64,000 nucleotides of DNA from Cryomorpha sp963748925 (lineage in GTDB: Bacteria > Bacteroidota > Bacteroidia > Flavobacteriales_D > Cryomorphaceae), in NCBI GenBank assembly GCA_963748925.1, contig CAVVKG010000008.1:1-64000 (forward strand), given 5' to 3'. Positions 45,678 to 54,500 of the stretch are shown here, one piece after another. The notes beneath the pieces are model-generated. The model saw nothing but the letters and a program-made list of their open reading frames with translations, did no database searches and had not been told where the DNA came from. Each line of letters begins with the position of its first letter. The first letter of the stretch is position 1. The translations under genes and the position numbers were made by a program.

Positions 45678-46340
45678 ATGACCAATCAGTTAACAATAGC
45701 TTTTGCCGAGCTCGGTATTAAAGAAATAAAAGGTAATAAACACAATGAGCGCATTCTCGAATATGCCGAAGAAGCCGGTATGGGCTGGGTTAATGATGAT
45801 GAGACTCCTTGGTGCAGTATATTCGTAAACTGGGTTTGTAAAAAGGCAGGGTTACCCCTGAGCAATAAGGCCAATGCGCGATCGTGGGTTCATGTTGGTG
45901 AAACTACCACAAGTCCTTTTCCAGGTGATGTTGTTGTGTTTTGGAGGGGAAGTGTTACTTCCTGGGAAGGTCACGTTGGTTTTTTTCTTGGCTTTTCTGA
46001 TGACCTCTCAAAAGTGTTTTGTTTAGGAGGAAATCAAGGGAACTCGGTAAGTATTGAGGCATATGGAATAGGAAAAGTTTTGCGATTTCAGCGATTATCG
46101 TCAATGGCCGTGTCTCAGATACCTAAACCGGTATTACAAATGGGAGGTAAGGGCGTGGAAGTTTTTAAGCTTCAAAAGATTCTGAATGCTACTGGTTATA
46201 ACTGCGGAGATCCCGACGCAGATTTTGGACCTAAAACTCAAAATGCCCTTAAGATCTTTCAGGCAGATAACGGACTTGTTGTAGATGGTATATACAATAC
46301 TAAGAATAAATCAATTCTAGAGAGCCTCTCGATGACTTAA
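45678..46340 (+). CDS. TIGR02594-type (NlpC/P60 or CHAP-like) protein with peptidoglycan-binding domain
   Basis: The 220-residue protein begins with a papain-fold peptidase-like domain: Cys46 in TPWCSIFVNW, His99 in EGHVGFFLG and Asn119 in LGGNQGNSV, matching the TIGR02594 pattern. Residues about 145-215 form a PG_binding_1 domain (GVEVFKLQKILNATGYN, DFGPKTQNALKIFQ). It should cut or bind peptidoglycan. No signal peptide is visible: the N-terminus is MTNQLTIAFAELGIKE. Such an architecture also occurs in phage endolysins and T6SS-type effectors, but no phage genes are nearby. Confidence 0.8.
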   Translation: MTNQLTIAFAELGIKEIKGNKHNERILEYAEEAGMGWVNDDETPWCSIFVNWVCKKAGLPLSNKANARSWVHVGETTTSPFPGDVVVFWRGSVTSWEGHVGFFLGFSDDLSKVFCLGGNQGNSVSIEAYGIGKVLRFQRLSSMAVSQIPKPVLQMGGKGVEVFKLQKILNATGYNCGDPDADFGPKTQNALKIFQADNGLVVDGIYNTKNKSILESLSMT

Positions 46341-46690
46341 TCCTCAGGAGCGTTCTTGTTTACTTCTGCAACGGAGAATTCGAATTGATACGAGTTACTG
46401 AATTTCGTCGTGGGGCATAAATATATCCAGATTAATCCTCTAGATTTCCAATGTCAATTTTTCAGAAAAAAGGCAATATTTCCGCATGCCATTTTTTGCA
46501 AATCAAAAATTATCACCACCTTCGCACTCTTAAAACACCTTATTTACCATAGATTTTCACTGATTGAAATAAATTTTTTCAAAAGTGTTTTGAGCAACAG
46601 AAAACTTTCGTACATTTGCAAACCTTTTTACGAAGAGGCTGGGCGTAAATGCCCGACACGTTCTAAACATATTAAATCTTAAAATATTGC
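46341..46690. other. Leader region of the tRNA-tuf superoperon
   Basis: This 350-base AT-rich stretch has no convincing gene. Its end carries the promoter at 46589-46618 and a small GGGC-GTAAAT-GCCC hairpin near 46638 in the transcribed leader. Confidence 0.6.
46589..46618 (+). promoter_or_regulatory. Promoter of the tRNA-tuf superoperon
   Basis: TTTG at 46589-46592, an 18-base spacer and TACATTTG at 46611-46618 match the Bacteroidota consensus. It is the only full promoter seen before the first tRNA. Confidence 0.75.
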
Positions 46691-46764
46691 GCCGATGTAG
46701 CTCAGCTGGCTAGAGCAGCTGATTTGTAATCAGCAGGTCGGGGGTTCGAGTCCCTCCATCGGCT
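46691..46764 (+). tRNA. tRNA-Thr(TGT)
   Basis: The acceptor arms GCCGATG and CATCGGC pair over 7 bp. The anticodon loop TTTGTAA gives TGT, and the T-arm has GGTTCGAGTCC. CCA is not encoded. Confidence 0.95.
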
Positions 46765-46781
46765 CTCTGAAATTTATGATT

Positions 46782-46863
46782 GGGGAGATACTCAAGCGGC
46801 CAACGAGGGCAGACTGTAAATCTGCTGGTTTCACCTTCGCAGGTTCGAATCCTGCTCTCCCCA
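46782..46863 (+). tRNA. tRNA-Tyr(GTA)
   Basis: The acceptor arms GGGGAGA and TCTCCCC pair, and the loop CTGTAAA gives anticodon GTA. The 82-base length and long variable arm are as expected for tRNA-Tyr. Confidence 0.95.
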
Positions 46864-46895
46864 CTTGAAATTGCAATACAATCGGAAAAGATTAA

Positions 46896-46968
46896 GCGGG
46901 AGTAGCTCAGCTGGTAGAGCATTAGCCTTCCAAGCTAAATGTCGCGAGTTCGAACCTCGTCTCCCGCT
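46896..46968 (+). tRNA. tRNA-Gly(TCC)
   Basis: The acceptor arms GCGGGAG and CTCCCGC pair, and the loop CTTCCAA gives anticodon TCC. The length is 73 bases. Confidence 0.95.
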
Positions 46969-46980
46969 CTTTTTTTAAAA

Positions 46981-47052
<72 letters not shown>

Positions 47053-47111
47053 CACTTTTGGCATTTAATTTACTTGAAATAAGAATAAATAATCACTAAA
47101 ATTACTTAGCA

Positions 47112-48299
47112 ATGGCTAAAGAACAATTCGATCGCTCCAAAGCACACCTTAACATCGGTACAATCGGTCACGTTGACCATGGTAAAACTACTTTGACTGC
47201 AGCGATTACTACAGTACTAGCGGGTATGGGGCTTTCAGAAATGAAAAGCTTTGACTCAATTGATAACGCTCCTGAAGAAAAAGAGCGTGGTATTACAATT
47301 AATACGTCGCACGTTGAGTATACAACGGCCAACCGTCACTACGCACACGTTGACTGTCCAGGTCACGCCGACTATGTAAAAAACATGGTAACTGGTGCTG
47401 CGCAGATGGATGGTGCTATTCTAGTAGTAGCTGCAACTGATGGTCCTATGCCACAAACACGTGAGCACATCCTTCTTGGTCGCCAGGTAGGTATTCCACG
47501 TATCGTTGTTTTCATGAACAAAGTTGACATGGTTGACGATGAAGAGCTTCTTGAGCTTGTTGAAATGGAAATCCGTGAACTTCTTTCTTTCTACGATTAT
47601 GATGGAGATAACTCTCCGGTAATTCAAGGTTCTGCTTTGGGTGCACTTAATGGTGAAGAGAAATGGGTACAGACAGTTAAAGACTTGATGGATGCCGTTG
47701 ATGAGTGGATCGAAATTCCACCACGTGATATCGAGAAGCCTTTCTTGATGCCAGTTGAGGATGTATTCTCTATTACTGGTCGTGGAACTGTAGCAACAGG
47801 TCGTATCGAAACAGGTATTGTAAACTCTGGTGAGGAAGTTGAAATTCTTGGAATGCAGGTTGAAAAATTGAAATCTGTAGTTACAGGAGTTGAGATGTTC
47901 CGTAAGATTCTTAACAGAGGTGAAGCAGGAGATAACGTAGGTTTACTACTTCGTGGTATTGAGAAATCAGCTATTCGTCGTGGTATGGTTATCGCTAAGC
48001 CGGGATCTATTACACCTCACACTAAATTCAAAGCTGAAATTTATGTTTTGAAGAAAGAAGAAGGTGGACGTCACACTCCATTCCACAACAGATACCGCCC
48101 ACAGTTTTACTTCCGTACAACTGATGTAACAGGAGAAATTATCCTTGGCGAAGGTCGTGAAATGGTAATGCCTGGTGATAACGTAACAATTACAGTTGAG
48201 CTTATCGTACCGGTAGCAATGGATAAAGGTCTTCGCTTTGCAATTCGTGAAGGTGGACGTACAGTTGGTGCAGGTCAGGTAACTGAGATTCTACAGTAA
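47112..48299 (+). CDS. tuf: Elongation factor Tu
   Basis: EF-Tu delivers aminoacyl-tRNA to the ribosome. The 395-residue protein has the G1 loop GHVDHGKTT near residue 19, the switch II DCPGHADYVKNM near 81, and NKVD near 136. Domain 2 (TGRGTVATGRIETG) and domain 3 (FRTTDVTGEI) follow. It lies downstream of four tRNA genes in the usual Bacteroidota order and uses ATG at 47112. Confidence 0.98.
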   Translation: MAKEQFDRSKAHLNIGTIGHVDHGKTTLTAAITTVLAGMGLSEMKSFDSIDNAPEEKERGITINTSHVEYTTANRHYAHVDCPGHADYVKNMVTGAAQMDGAILVVAATDGPMPQTREHILLGRQVGIPRIVVFMNKVDMVDDEELLELVEMEIRELLSFYDYDGDNSPVIQGSALGALNGEEKWVQTVKDLMDAVDEWIEIPPRDIEKPFLMPVEDVFSITGRGTVATGRIETGIVNSGEEVEILGMQVEKLKSVVTGVEMFRKILNRGEAGDNVGLLLRGIEKSAIRRGMVIAKPGSITPHTKFKAEIYVLKKEEGGRHTPFHNRYRPQFYFRTTDVTGEIILGEGREMVMPGDNVTITVELIVPVAMDKGLRFAIREGGRTVGAGQVTEILQ

Positions 48300-48321
48300 T
48301 TAATATAAGAATAACAGGTTG

Positions 48322-48348
48322 AGGTGAACGCTTTTTGAGCGTTCACCT
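48322..48348 (+). terminator. Hairpin between tuf and tRNA-Trp
   Basis: A perfect 11-bp stem (AGGTGAACGCT/AGCGTTCACCT) with a TTTTG loop follows tuf. The T-tract is only TTT then ACTTG, so it may act as a partial terminator or processing signal within the superoperon. Confidence 0.55.
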
Positions 48349-48362
48349 TTACTTGTCAATAT

Positions 48363-48435
48363 ACGGGTGTAGCTCAGTTGGTAGAGCACTGGTCTCCAAA
48401 ACCAGGTGTCGTGAGTTCGAATCTTACCACCCGTG
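48363..48435 (+). tRNA. tRNA-Trp(CCA)
   Basis: ACGGGTG pairs with CACCCGT, the loop CTCCAAA gives anticodon CCA and the discriminator is G. The 3' CCA is not encoded. Confidence 0.95.
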
Positions 48436-48453
48436 CAAACAAAAAATACTAAG

Positions 48454-48696
48454 GTGGCTAGCATAAAAACTACTTTTCAGGAATCTTATGACGAGATGGT
48501 ACACAAAGTTACCTGGCCGTCATGGAAACAATTGCAGAGCAGCAGCATTCTTGTGCTCGTAGCTTCTGTGATTATTGCTCTTATTATATTTCTAATGGAC
48601 TACATATTTGGTATTCAAGAAGTGAGCAGCACCGAATCCGGTTTTCAATGGAGAGGGATGCTTGGTTTTATTTATCAAATATTAAGCGGATTATAA
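48454..48696 (+). CDS. secE: Preprotein translocase subunit SecE
   Basis: SecE is the small clamp subunit of the SecYEG channel. From GTG at 48454 the product is 80 residues, with ESYDEMVHKVTWPSWKQLQSS near 10-30 and one transmembrane helix at about 33-53. The open frame has no ATG. An in-frame GTG at 48433 overlaps the tRNA-Trp 3' end and adds a non-conserved leader, so 48454 is preferred. It lies 18 bases after the tRNA and 4 bases before nusG. Confidence 0.9.
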   Translation: MASIKTTFQESYDEMVHKVTWPSWKQLQSSSILVLVASVIIALIIFLMDYIFGIQEVSSTESGFQWRGMLGFIYQILSGL

Positions 48697-48700
48697 TCAA

Positions 48701-49261
48701 ATGTCGATGACTGAAACTACAAGTAAAAAGTGGTATGTCGTTCGCGCGATTAGCGGCAAGGAAAAGAAGGTAAAAGACCTTATAGAACTTGAAGTTAAAC
48801 GAAATAATCTTGAAGACTTTGTTCATCAGGTATTAATACCTACTGAGAAAGTTTTTCAGATTAGAAACGGTAAGAAAATCAGTAAGGAAAGAAATTTCTT
48901 TCCCGGTTATGTTATGATAGAAGCCGACCTGGTAGGGGAGGTTCCTCACGTAATTAAAAGCGTGAATAACGTAATAGGTTTTCTTGGTGCCGAAAAAGGT
49001 GGAGATCCAGTACCACTTCGTTCATCTGAAGTAAAGCGAATTCTCGGTAAAGTGGATGAGCTTGCTGATAGCGAAGAGGAAATGAGCATCCCATTTGTAG
49101 TGGGTGAAAACGTTAAAGTAATTGATGGACCATTCAATAACTTTAATGGTGTGATAGAGGAGATAAATGAAGAGAAGAAGAAACTCAAGGTAATGGTGAA
49201 GATTTTCGGAAGAAAAACGCCGCTTGAACTTGGGTATATGCAAGTAGAGAAAGAGAGTTAA
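48701..49261 (+). CDS. nusG: Transcription termination/antitermination protein NusG
   Basis: NusG binds RNA polymerase and couples it to ribosomes or Rho. The 186-residue protein starts KKWYVVRAISGKEKKV (NGN domain) and has FFPGYVMIEADL near 67 and NVIGFLGAEKGG near 90. Its KOW domain (GENVKVIDGPFNNFNGVIEEI) is at about 128-150. ATG at 48701 and ATG at 48707 are both possible. It follows secE as in most bacteria. Confidence 0.96.
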   Translation: MSMTETTSKKWYVVRAISGKEKKVKDLIELEVKRNNLEDFVHQVLIPTEKVFQIRNGKKISKERNFFPGYVMIEADLVGEVPHVIKSVNNVIGFLGAEKGGDPVPLRSSEVKRILGKVDELADSEEEMSIPFVVGENVKVIDGPFNNFNGVIEEINEEKKKLKVMVKIFGRKTPLELGYMQVEKES

Positions 49262-49352
49262 ATTAAATTAGGATTTACCAGTATTCTTTCCATTTAACAA
49301 TGGAGCGCTTCCAGGACTACTGATTATCATACACAATAAATTAAAACTTGAA

Positions 49353-49796
49353 ATGGCTAGAGAAGTTAGTGGGCTGATAAAGCTTCAGATTAAAGGCGGA
49401 GCTGCAAATCCATCTCCACCCGTAGGACCGGCACTCGGTGCGAAAGGTGTGAATATTATGGAATTTTGTAAGCAGTTCAATGCCCGCACACAAGAACAAG
49501 CTGGGAAAGTTTTACCTGTTGTCATTACCGTTTATGGCGATAAGTCATTTGACTTCATCGTTAAAACTCCTCCTGCTGCAATTCAGCTTATCGACGCAGC
49601 CAAATTAAAGTCTGGTTCTGCAGAACCAAACAGAGTTAAGGTAGGTGCCGTAACCTGGGATCAAATAAAAGCGATCGCAGAAGATAAAATGGCAGACTTA
49701 AACTGTTTCAATGTAGAGTCGGCTATGAAGATGGTTGCCGGAACAGCACGTAGTATGGGACTAAATGTAAAGGGTAAATTCCCTTCTAACGGTTAA
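49353..49796 (+). CDS. rplK: 50S ribosomal protein uL11
   Basis: The 147-residue protein shows the L11 start (IKLQIKGGAANPSPPVGPALG) and the C-terminal rRNA-binding domain (GTARSMGLNVKG). It forms the GTPase-associated centre on the 50S subunit. It begins 91 bases after nusG, and that gap may hold leader structure. Confidence 0.97.
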   Translation: MAREVSGLIKLQIKGGAANPSPPVGPALGAKGVNIMEFCKQFNARTQEQAGKVLPVVITVYGDKSFDFIVKTPPAAIQLIDAAKLKSGSAEPNRVKVGAVTWDQIKAIAEDKMADLNCFNVESAMKMVAGTARSMGLNVKGKFPSNG

Positions 49797-49806
49797 AACT
49801 TTTGTT

Positions 49807-50499
49807 ATGCGAGTATCAAAAAAACAAAAAGAAGCGCTAAGTAAATACGATCCAACACAGGTCTATTCTCTTGAAGAAGCATCTGGTATTGTGAAAGAAA
49901 TTTCCAATGCCAAATTCGATTCATCGATAGATCTGGCGGTTCGACTTGGCGTGGATCCACGAAAAGCAAACCAAATGGTAAGGGGCTCAGTGTCGCTTCC
50001 ACATGGTACCGGAAAAGACGTTCGCGTTCTAGTACTTTGCAACCCTGATAAAGAAGCCGAAGCTACTGAAGCTGGTGCTGATTTTGTAGGACTTGACGAG
50101 TATGTAGAAAAGATCAAGAACGGATGGACCGATGTAGATGTAATTATTACAACTCCAAACGTAATGGGTAAGGTTGGTGCACTTGGTAGAATTCTCGGTC
50201 CCCGAGGGTTGATGCCGAATCCAAAAACCGGAACTGTAACGATGGATGTTGCAAAGGCTGTACATGATGTAAAAGCCGGTAAGATTGATTTTAAAGTAGA
50301 TAAGTACGGTATCGTACACGCATCTGTTGGTAAAGCATCTTTTGATGCTCAAAAAATTAGGGAGAATGCCAATGAGGTAATTCAAAGCTTAATTAAATTG
50401 AAGCCAGCAGCAGCTAAAGGTGCATATATCAAAAGTATCTACATGAGCGGAACCATGACGCCTAGCGTTAAGGTAGAAGCTAAATCTGTATCGGCTTAA
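49807..50499 (+). CDS. rplA: 50S ribosomal protein uL1
   Basis: The 230-residue length is normal for L1. The signature block GRILGPRGLMPNPKTGTV is at about 136-153. L1 forms the mobile L1 stalk and represses its own operon in many bacteria. The gene lies 10 bases after rplK. Confidence 0.97.
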   Translation: MRVSKKQKEALSKYDPTQVYSLEEASGIVKEISNAKFDSSIDLAVRLGVDPRKANQMVRGSVSLPHGTGKDVRVLVLCNPDKEAEATEAGADFVGLDEYVEKIKNGWTDVDVIITTPNVMGKVGALGRILGPRGLMPNPKTGTVTMDVAKAVHDVKAGKIDFKVDKYGIVHASVGKASFDAQKIRENANEVIQSLIKLKPAAAKGAYIKSIYMSGTMTPSVKVEAKSVSA

Positions 50500-50518
50500 C
50501 GGTTAAAAAAACGAAGAA

Positions 50519-51037
50519 ATGACGAAAGAAGAAAAAAATCAGTTTGTCGATGATTTGACCGTAACCTTATCATCCGCAGGCGTAATCTATCTCGCTGATA
50601 CATCAGAGCTTAATTCTGAAACTACTTCCGCATTGCGCAGAGCATGCTACAAGAAGAATGTGAAGATGAGTGTTGTAAAAAACACCCTTCTTAAAAAAGC
50701 ATTCGAACGTGTAGAAGGAAAAGATTTCAGTGAGCTTTACGATGTTCTTGCAGGACCTACCTCTCTGATGATTTCAGATACAGGTAATGTACCGGCAAAA
50801 CTTATCAAAGAGTTTAGAAAGAAAAATGAAAGGCCGATTTTAAAAGCGGCATTCGTAGAAGAAATGTGTTATATAGGCGATGACCAGCTTACAGCTCTTA
50901 CCGAGATCAAATCGCGTGAAGAGCTTATCGGAGACGTTATCATGTTGTTGCAGTCACCAATTAAGAATGTTCTTGGTGCGCTTCAATCTGGTGGACACAC
51001 CGTGGCTGGACTCGTTAAAACATTATCTGAGCGATAA
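50519..51037 (+). CDS. rplJ: 50S ribosomal protein uL10
   Basis: The 172-residue protein has the L10 core (YLADTSELNSETTSALRRACYK, VVKNTLLKKAFE) and the C-terminal helix region that carries L12 dimers. It is 19 bases after rplA and 51 bases before rplL. Confidence 0.96.
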   Translation: MTKEEKNQFVDDLTVTLSSAGVIYLADTSELNSETTSALRRACYKKNVKMSVVKNTLLKKAFERVEGKDFSELYDVLAGPTSLMISDTGNVPAKLIKEFRKKNERPILKAAFVEEMCYIGDDQLTALTEIKSREELIGDVIMLLQSPIKNVLGALQSGGHTVAGLVKTLSER

Positions 51038-51088
51038 AATAAATAGTATTTACAAACAATAAGAATCAAGAACTAAAATCAAATAAAA

Positions 51089-51469
51089 ATGGCAGACGTT
51101 AAAGCTTTAGGCGATACACTGGTAGGCCTTACCGTAAAAGAAGTTAACGAATTGGCAGCATACCTTAAAGAAGAGCACGGAATTGAACCGGCAGCAGCGG
51201 CAGCAGTTATGGCTGGTCCTGGAGCAGGTGCAGGTGCTGAGGGTGCAGCTGAAGAACAAACTGAATTTGACGTAATTCTAAAAGCAGCTGGTGGTTCAAA
51301 ACTAGGAGTTGTTAAACTTGTAAAAGAACTTACCGGTCTCGGCTTGAAAGAAGCTAAAGGTGTGGTAGATAGTGCTCCTGCTCCTATCAAGGAAGGTGTT
51401 TCTAAAGAAGAAGCAGAATCACTTAAATCACAACTTGAAGAAGCTGGTGCTGAAGTTGAAATTAAGTAA
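51089..51469 (+). CDS. rplL: 50S ribosomal protein bL12
   Basis: The 126-residue protein has the N-terminal dimerisation helix (LTVKEVNELAAYLKEEHG), an Ala/Gly hinge and the C-terminal factor-binding domain (KLGVVKLVKELTGLGLKEAKGVVD). It recruits GTPase factors to the ribosome. A strong hairpin follows it before rpoB. Confidence 0.97.
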   Translation: MADVKALGDTLVGLTVKEVNELAAYLKEEHGIEPAAAAAVMAGPGAGAGAEGAAEEQTEFDVILKAAGGSKLGVVKLVKELTGLGLKEAKGVVDSAPAPIKEGVSKEEAESLKSQLEEAGAEVEIK

Positions 51470-51501
51470 GAATTACAACATCCTATACAAGTAATTGTTA
51501 T

Positions 51502-51541
51502 GGTTTAGACCACCTCCCAAAGCGGGAGGGTGGTCTAAACC
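51502..51541 (+). terminator. Large hairpin between rplL and rpoB, possible attenuator
   Basis: A 17-bp stem with one bulged G (51502-51518 with 51524-51541) has an AAAGC loop and is followed by CTTTTGCG. The position corresponds to the rplL-rpoB attenuator known in E. coli. The weak T-tract favours partial rather than full termination. Confidence 0.7.
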
Positions 51542-51597
51542 CTTTTGCGTTTAACTTCGCAAACAGCGTTCTTCTTTAAACTCCAAATACTCAAGTC

Positions 51598-54500
51598 TTG
51601 GCTACACTTACGAAATCTAATGAGCGCATCAGTTTTGCCTCCAGTCGACATCTAATTGATTACCCCGACTTTCTGGAAGTACAATTGAAATCGTTTCGTG
51701 AATTTTTTCAACTCGAAACAAACCCTGAAGACCGGGAACATGAAGGTCTTTATAAAGTATTCAGTGAAAATTTTCCAATTACCGATACACGAAATCAATT
51801 CGTGCTCGAATTTTTGGATTATTTTATCGATCCACCCCGCTACAGCATTCAAGAATGCGTGGAGCGTGGGTTGACCCATGCCGTACCGCTCAAGGCAAAA
51901 TTGAAATTATACTGTACTGACCCTGAACACGAAGATTTTGAAACTATCGTTCAGGATGTATATCTAGGTACAATTCCTTATATGACTCCTCGAGGATCAT
52001 TCGTGATCAACGGTGCGGAGCGTGTAATCGTTTCTCAGTTGCACAGGTCACCAGGGGTGTTCTTCGGTCAAAGCCGTCACGCCAATGGTACCAAATTATA
52101 CTCAGCTCGAGTAATTCCTTTCAAAGGTTCGTGGATTGAGTTTGCTACTGATATCAATGCGGTTATGTATGCATACATTGACCGTAAGAAAAAGCTTCCT
52201 GTTACTACATTGCTTCGCGCAATTGGTTTCGAAAGCGATAAAGATATCCTTGAGATATTTGACCTTGCAGACGAAGTAAAAGTTACCAAAACAGGAGCCA
52301 AAAAGCTTTTGGGTAGGAAACTTGCTGCTCGTGTTCTTAAATCGTGGATTGAAGACTTCGTAGATGAAGATACAGGTGAAGTAGTATCGATAGAACGTAA
52401 TGAAGTTATTATCGATCGTGAAACTATTATCGAAGACGAACATGTCGAGCAAATTCTGGAATCTGGTGCTAAAACGGTAATTCTTCATAAAGAAAATGCC
52501 AACAGCGCTGACTTCTCGATTATATACAATACACTTCAAAAGGATACTTCTAACTCTGAGAAAGAAGCGGTAGAACACATTTACCGTCAGCTTCGTAATG
52601 CTGAGCCACCGGATATGGAAACGGCTCGTGGTGTTATCGACAAGTTGTTCTTCTCTGAAACAAGATACGATCTGGGTGAAGTAGGACGTTTTAGAATTAA
52701 TAAGAAATTAGGTCTTGATACCGGTTATGAGGAGCGCACGCTAACACGTGAAGACATCATCATGATCATCAAGTATTTGATTGACCTGATCAATTCAAAT
52801 ACAGACGTTGACGATATTGACCACCTTAGTAACCGTCGTGTAAGGACAGTTGGTGAGCAACTTCACAACCAGTTTGGTGTTGGTTTGGCGCGTATGGCGC
52901 GTACCATCCGCGAGCGAATGAACGTTCGTGATAACGAGGTATTTACTCCTACAGATTTGATTAACGCTAAGACTTTGTCTTCTGTTATCAACTCTTTCTT
53001 TGGAACAAACCAGCTATCTCAGTTTATGGATCAAACGAATCCATTGGCTGAGGTTACACATAAACGCCGTATGTCGGCTCTTGGGCCTGGTGGTCTGTCG
53101 CGTGAGCGTGCAGGTTTCGAGGTTCGTGATGTTCACTACACCCACTACGGTCGTCTTTGTACTATTGAGACTCCTGAGGGTCCGAATATTGGTTTGATCT
53201 CTTCACTTTGTGTATTTGCAAAAATCAATAGACTAGGATTTATCGAGACTCCTTACCGCACGGTTAAGGATGGAATGGTAAACCTTACTGATACGCCTAT
53301 TTTCTTAAGTGCAGAAGAGGAAGATCAGAAAATGATCGCTCAGGCTAATGCTCAGGTTTCCGAAAAAGGAAAACTGGACAGCGACCAGGTTAAGGCGCGT
53401 AAAGAGGGAGACTTCCCGGTGGTTACACCTACGGATATTGACCTTATTGATGTTGCTCCAAACCAGATTGCATCGATTGCTGCATCACTTATTCCATTTT
53501 TGGAACACGATGATGCCAACCGTGCATTGATGGGATCGAATATGATGCGTCAGGCAGTGCCACTTCTTCGCCCACAGGCGCCGATTGTTGGAACAGGTCT
53601 TGAGCCATTGGTAGCGCGTGATTCACGTGTTCTTATTACTGCAGAAGGAGAGGGTACAGTGGAATATGTGGATGCGAAGAAAATCGTGATCACGTACAAA
53701 CGAAATGAAGAAGAGCAGTTGGTGAGTTTTGATGGTGATACAAAAGAGTATTCGCTTATCAAATTCCAAAAAACCAACCAGGGTACCAGCATGAACCTTA
53801 GACCTATCGTGTCTAAAGGAGATCGTGTTACGCCCGGTCAGGTTCTCAGCGAAGGATACGCAACAGAAAATGGTGAGCTAGCGATAGGTCGTAACCTTAA
53901 GGTGGCGTTTATGCCCTGGAAAGGATACAACTTTGAGGATGCAATCGTAATTTCTGAAGATGTAGTAAGAGAAGATATCTTTACTTCTATACACATTGAT
54001 GAGTATATTCTTGAAGTACGTGATACAAAACGAGGTCAGGAAGAGTTAACTCCAGATATTCCAAATGTTAGTGAAGAAGCTACCAAAGATCTGGATGAGA
54101 ACGGTATGATCCGCGTAGGTGCTGATATCAAGGAGGGAGATATCCTTATTGGTAAAATCACACCTAAGGGAGAAACGGATCCTTCACCTGAGGAAAAACT
54201 ACTTCGTGCTATTTTTGGAGATAAAGCCGGTGATGTAAAAGATGCATCGCTTAAAGCTTCTCCATCATTGCGTGGTGTGGTTATAGATAAGAAGCTATTC
54301 GCGAAAGCGGTAAAAACTTCAAAATCTAAAACAGAAGAAAAATCAAAAGTTGAAGTATTAGACAAAGCTTTTGACAAAGATAAAGCAGAGCTTAAAAACA
54401 AACTTATTGAGAAGCTTGCAAAACTTGTAACCGGTAAAACATCGCAAGGTGTATTTAACAACTTCAAGGAAGAGCAAATCAAGAAAGGTGTTAAGTTTAC

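Noticed and set aside
46410..46682. Open frame of 90 codons upstream of the tRNA cluster
   Set aside because: It covers the promoter and leader of the superoperon, has AT-driven composition (Lys, Ile, Phe, Ser) and no recognisable domain.
46710..46922. Minus-strand open frame of 70 codons reading GGTRTPDLLITNQLL-like residues
   Set aside because: It is antisense to three tRNA genes; this residue pattern is a familiar artefact of translating tRNA complements.
51079..51390. Minus-strand open frames opposite rplL, rplA, rpoB and rpoC
   Set aside because: Their Ser/Ala/Thr-rich composition mirrors the codon bias of the highly expressed plus-strand genes; they are shadows.
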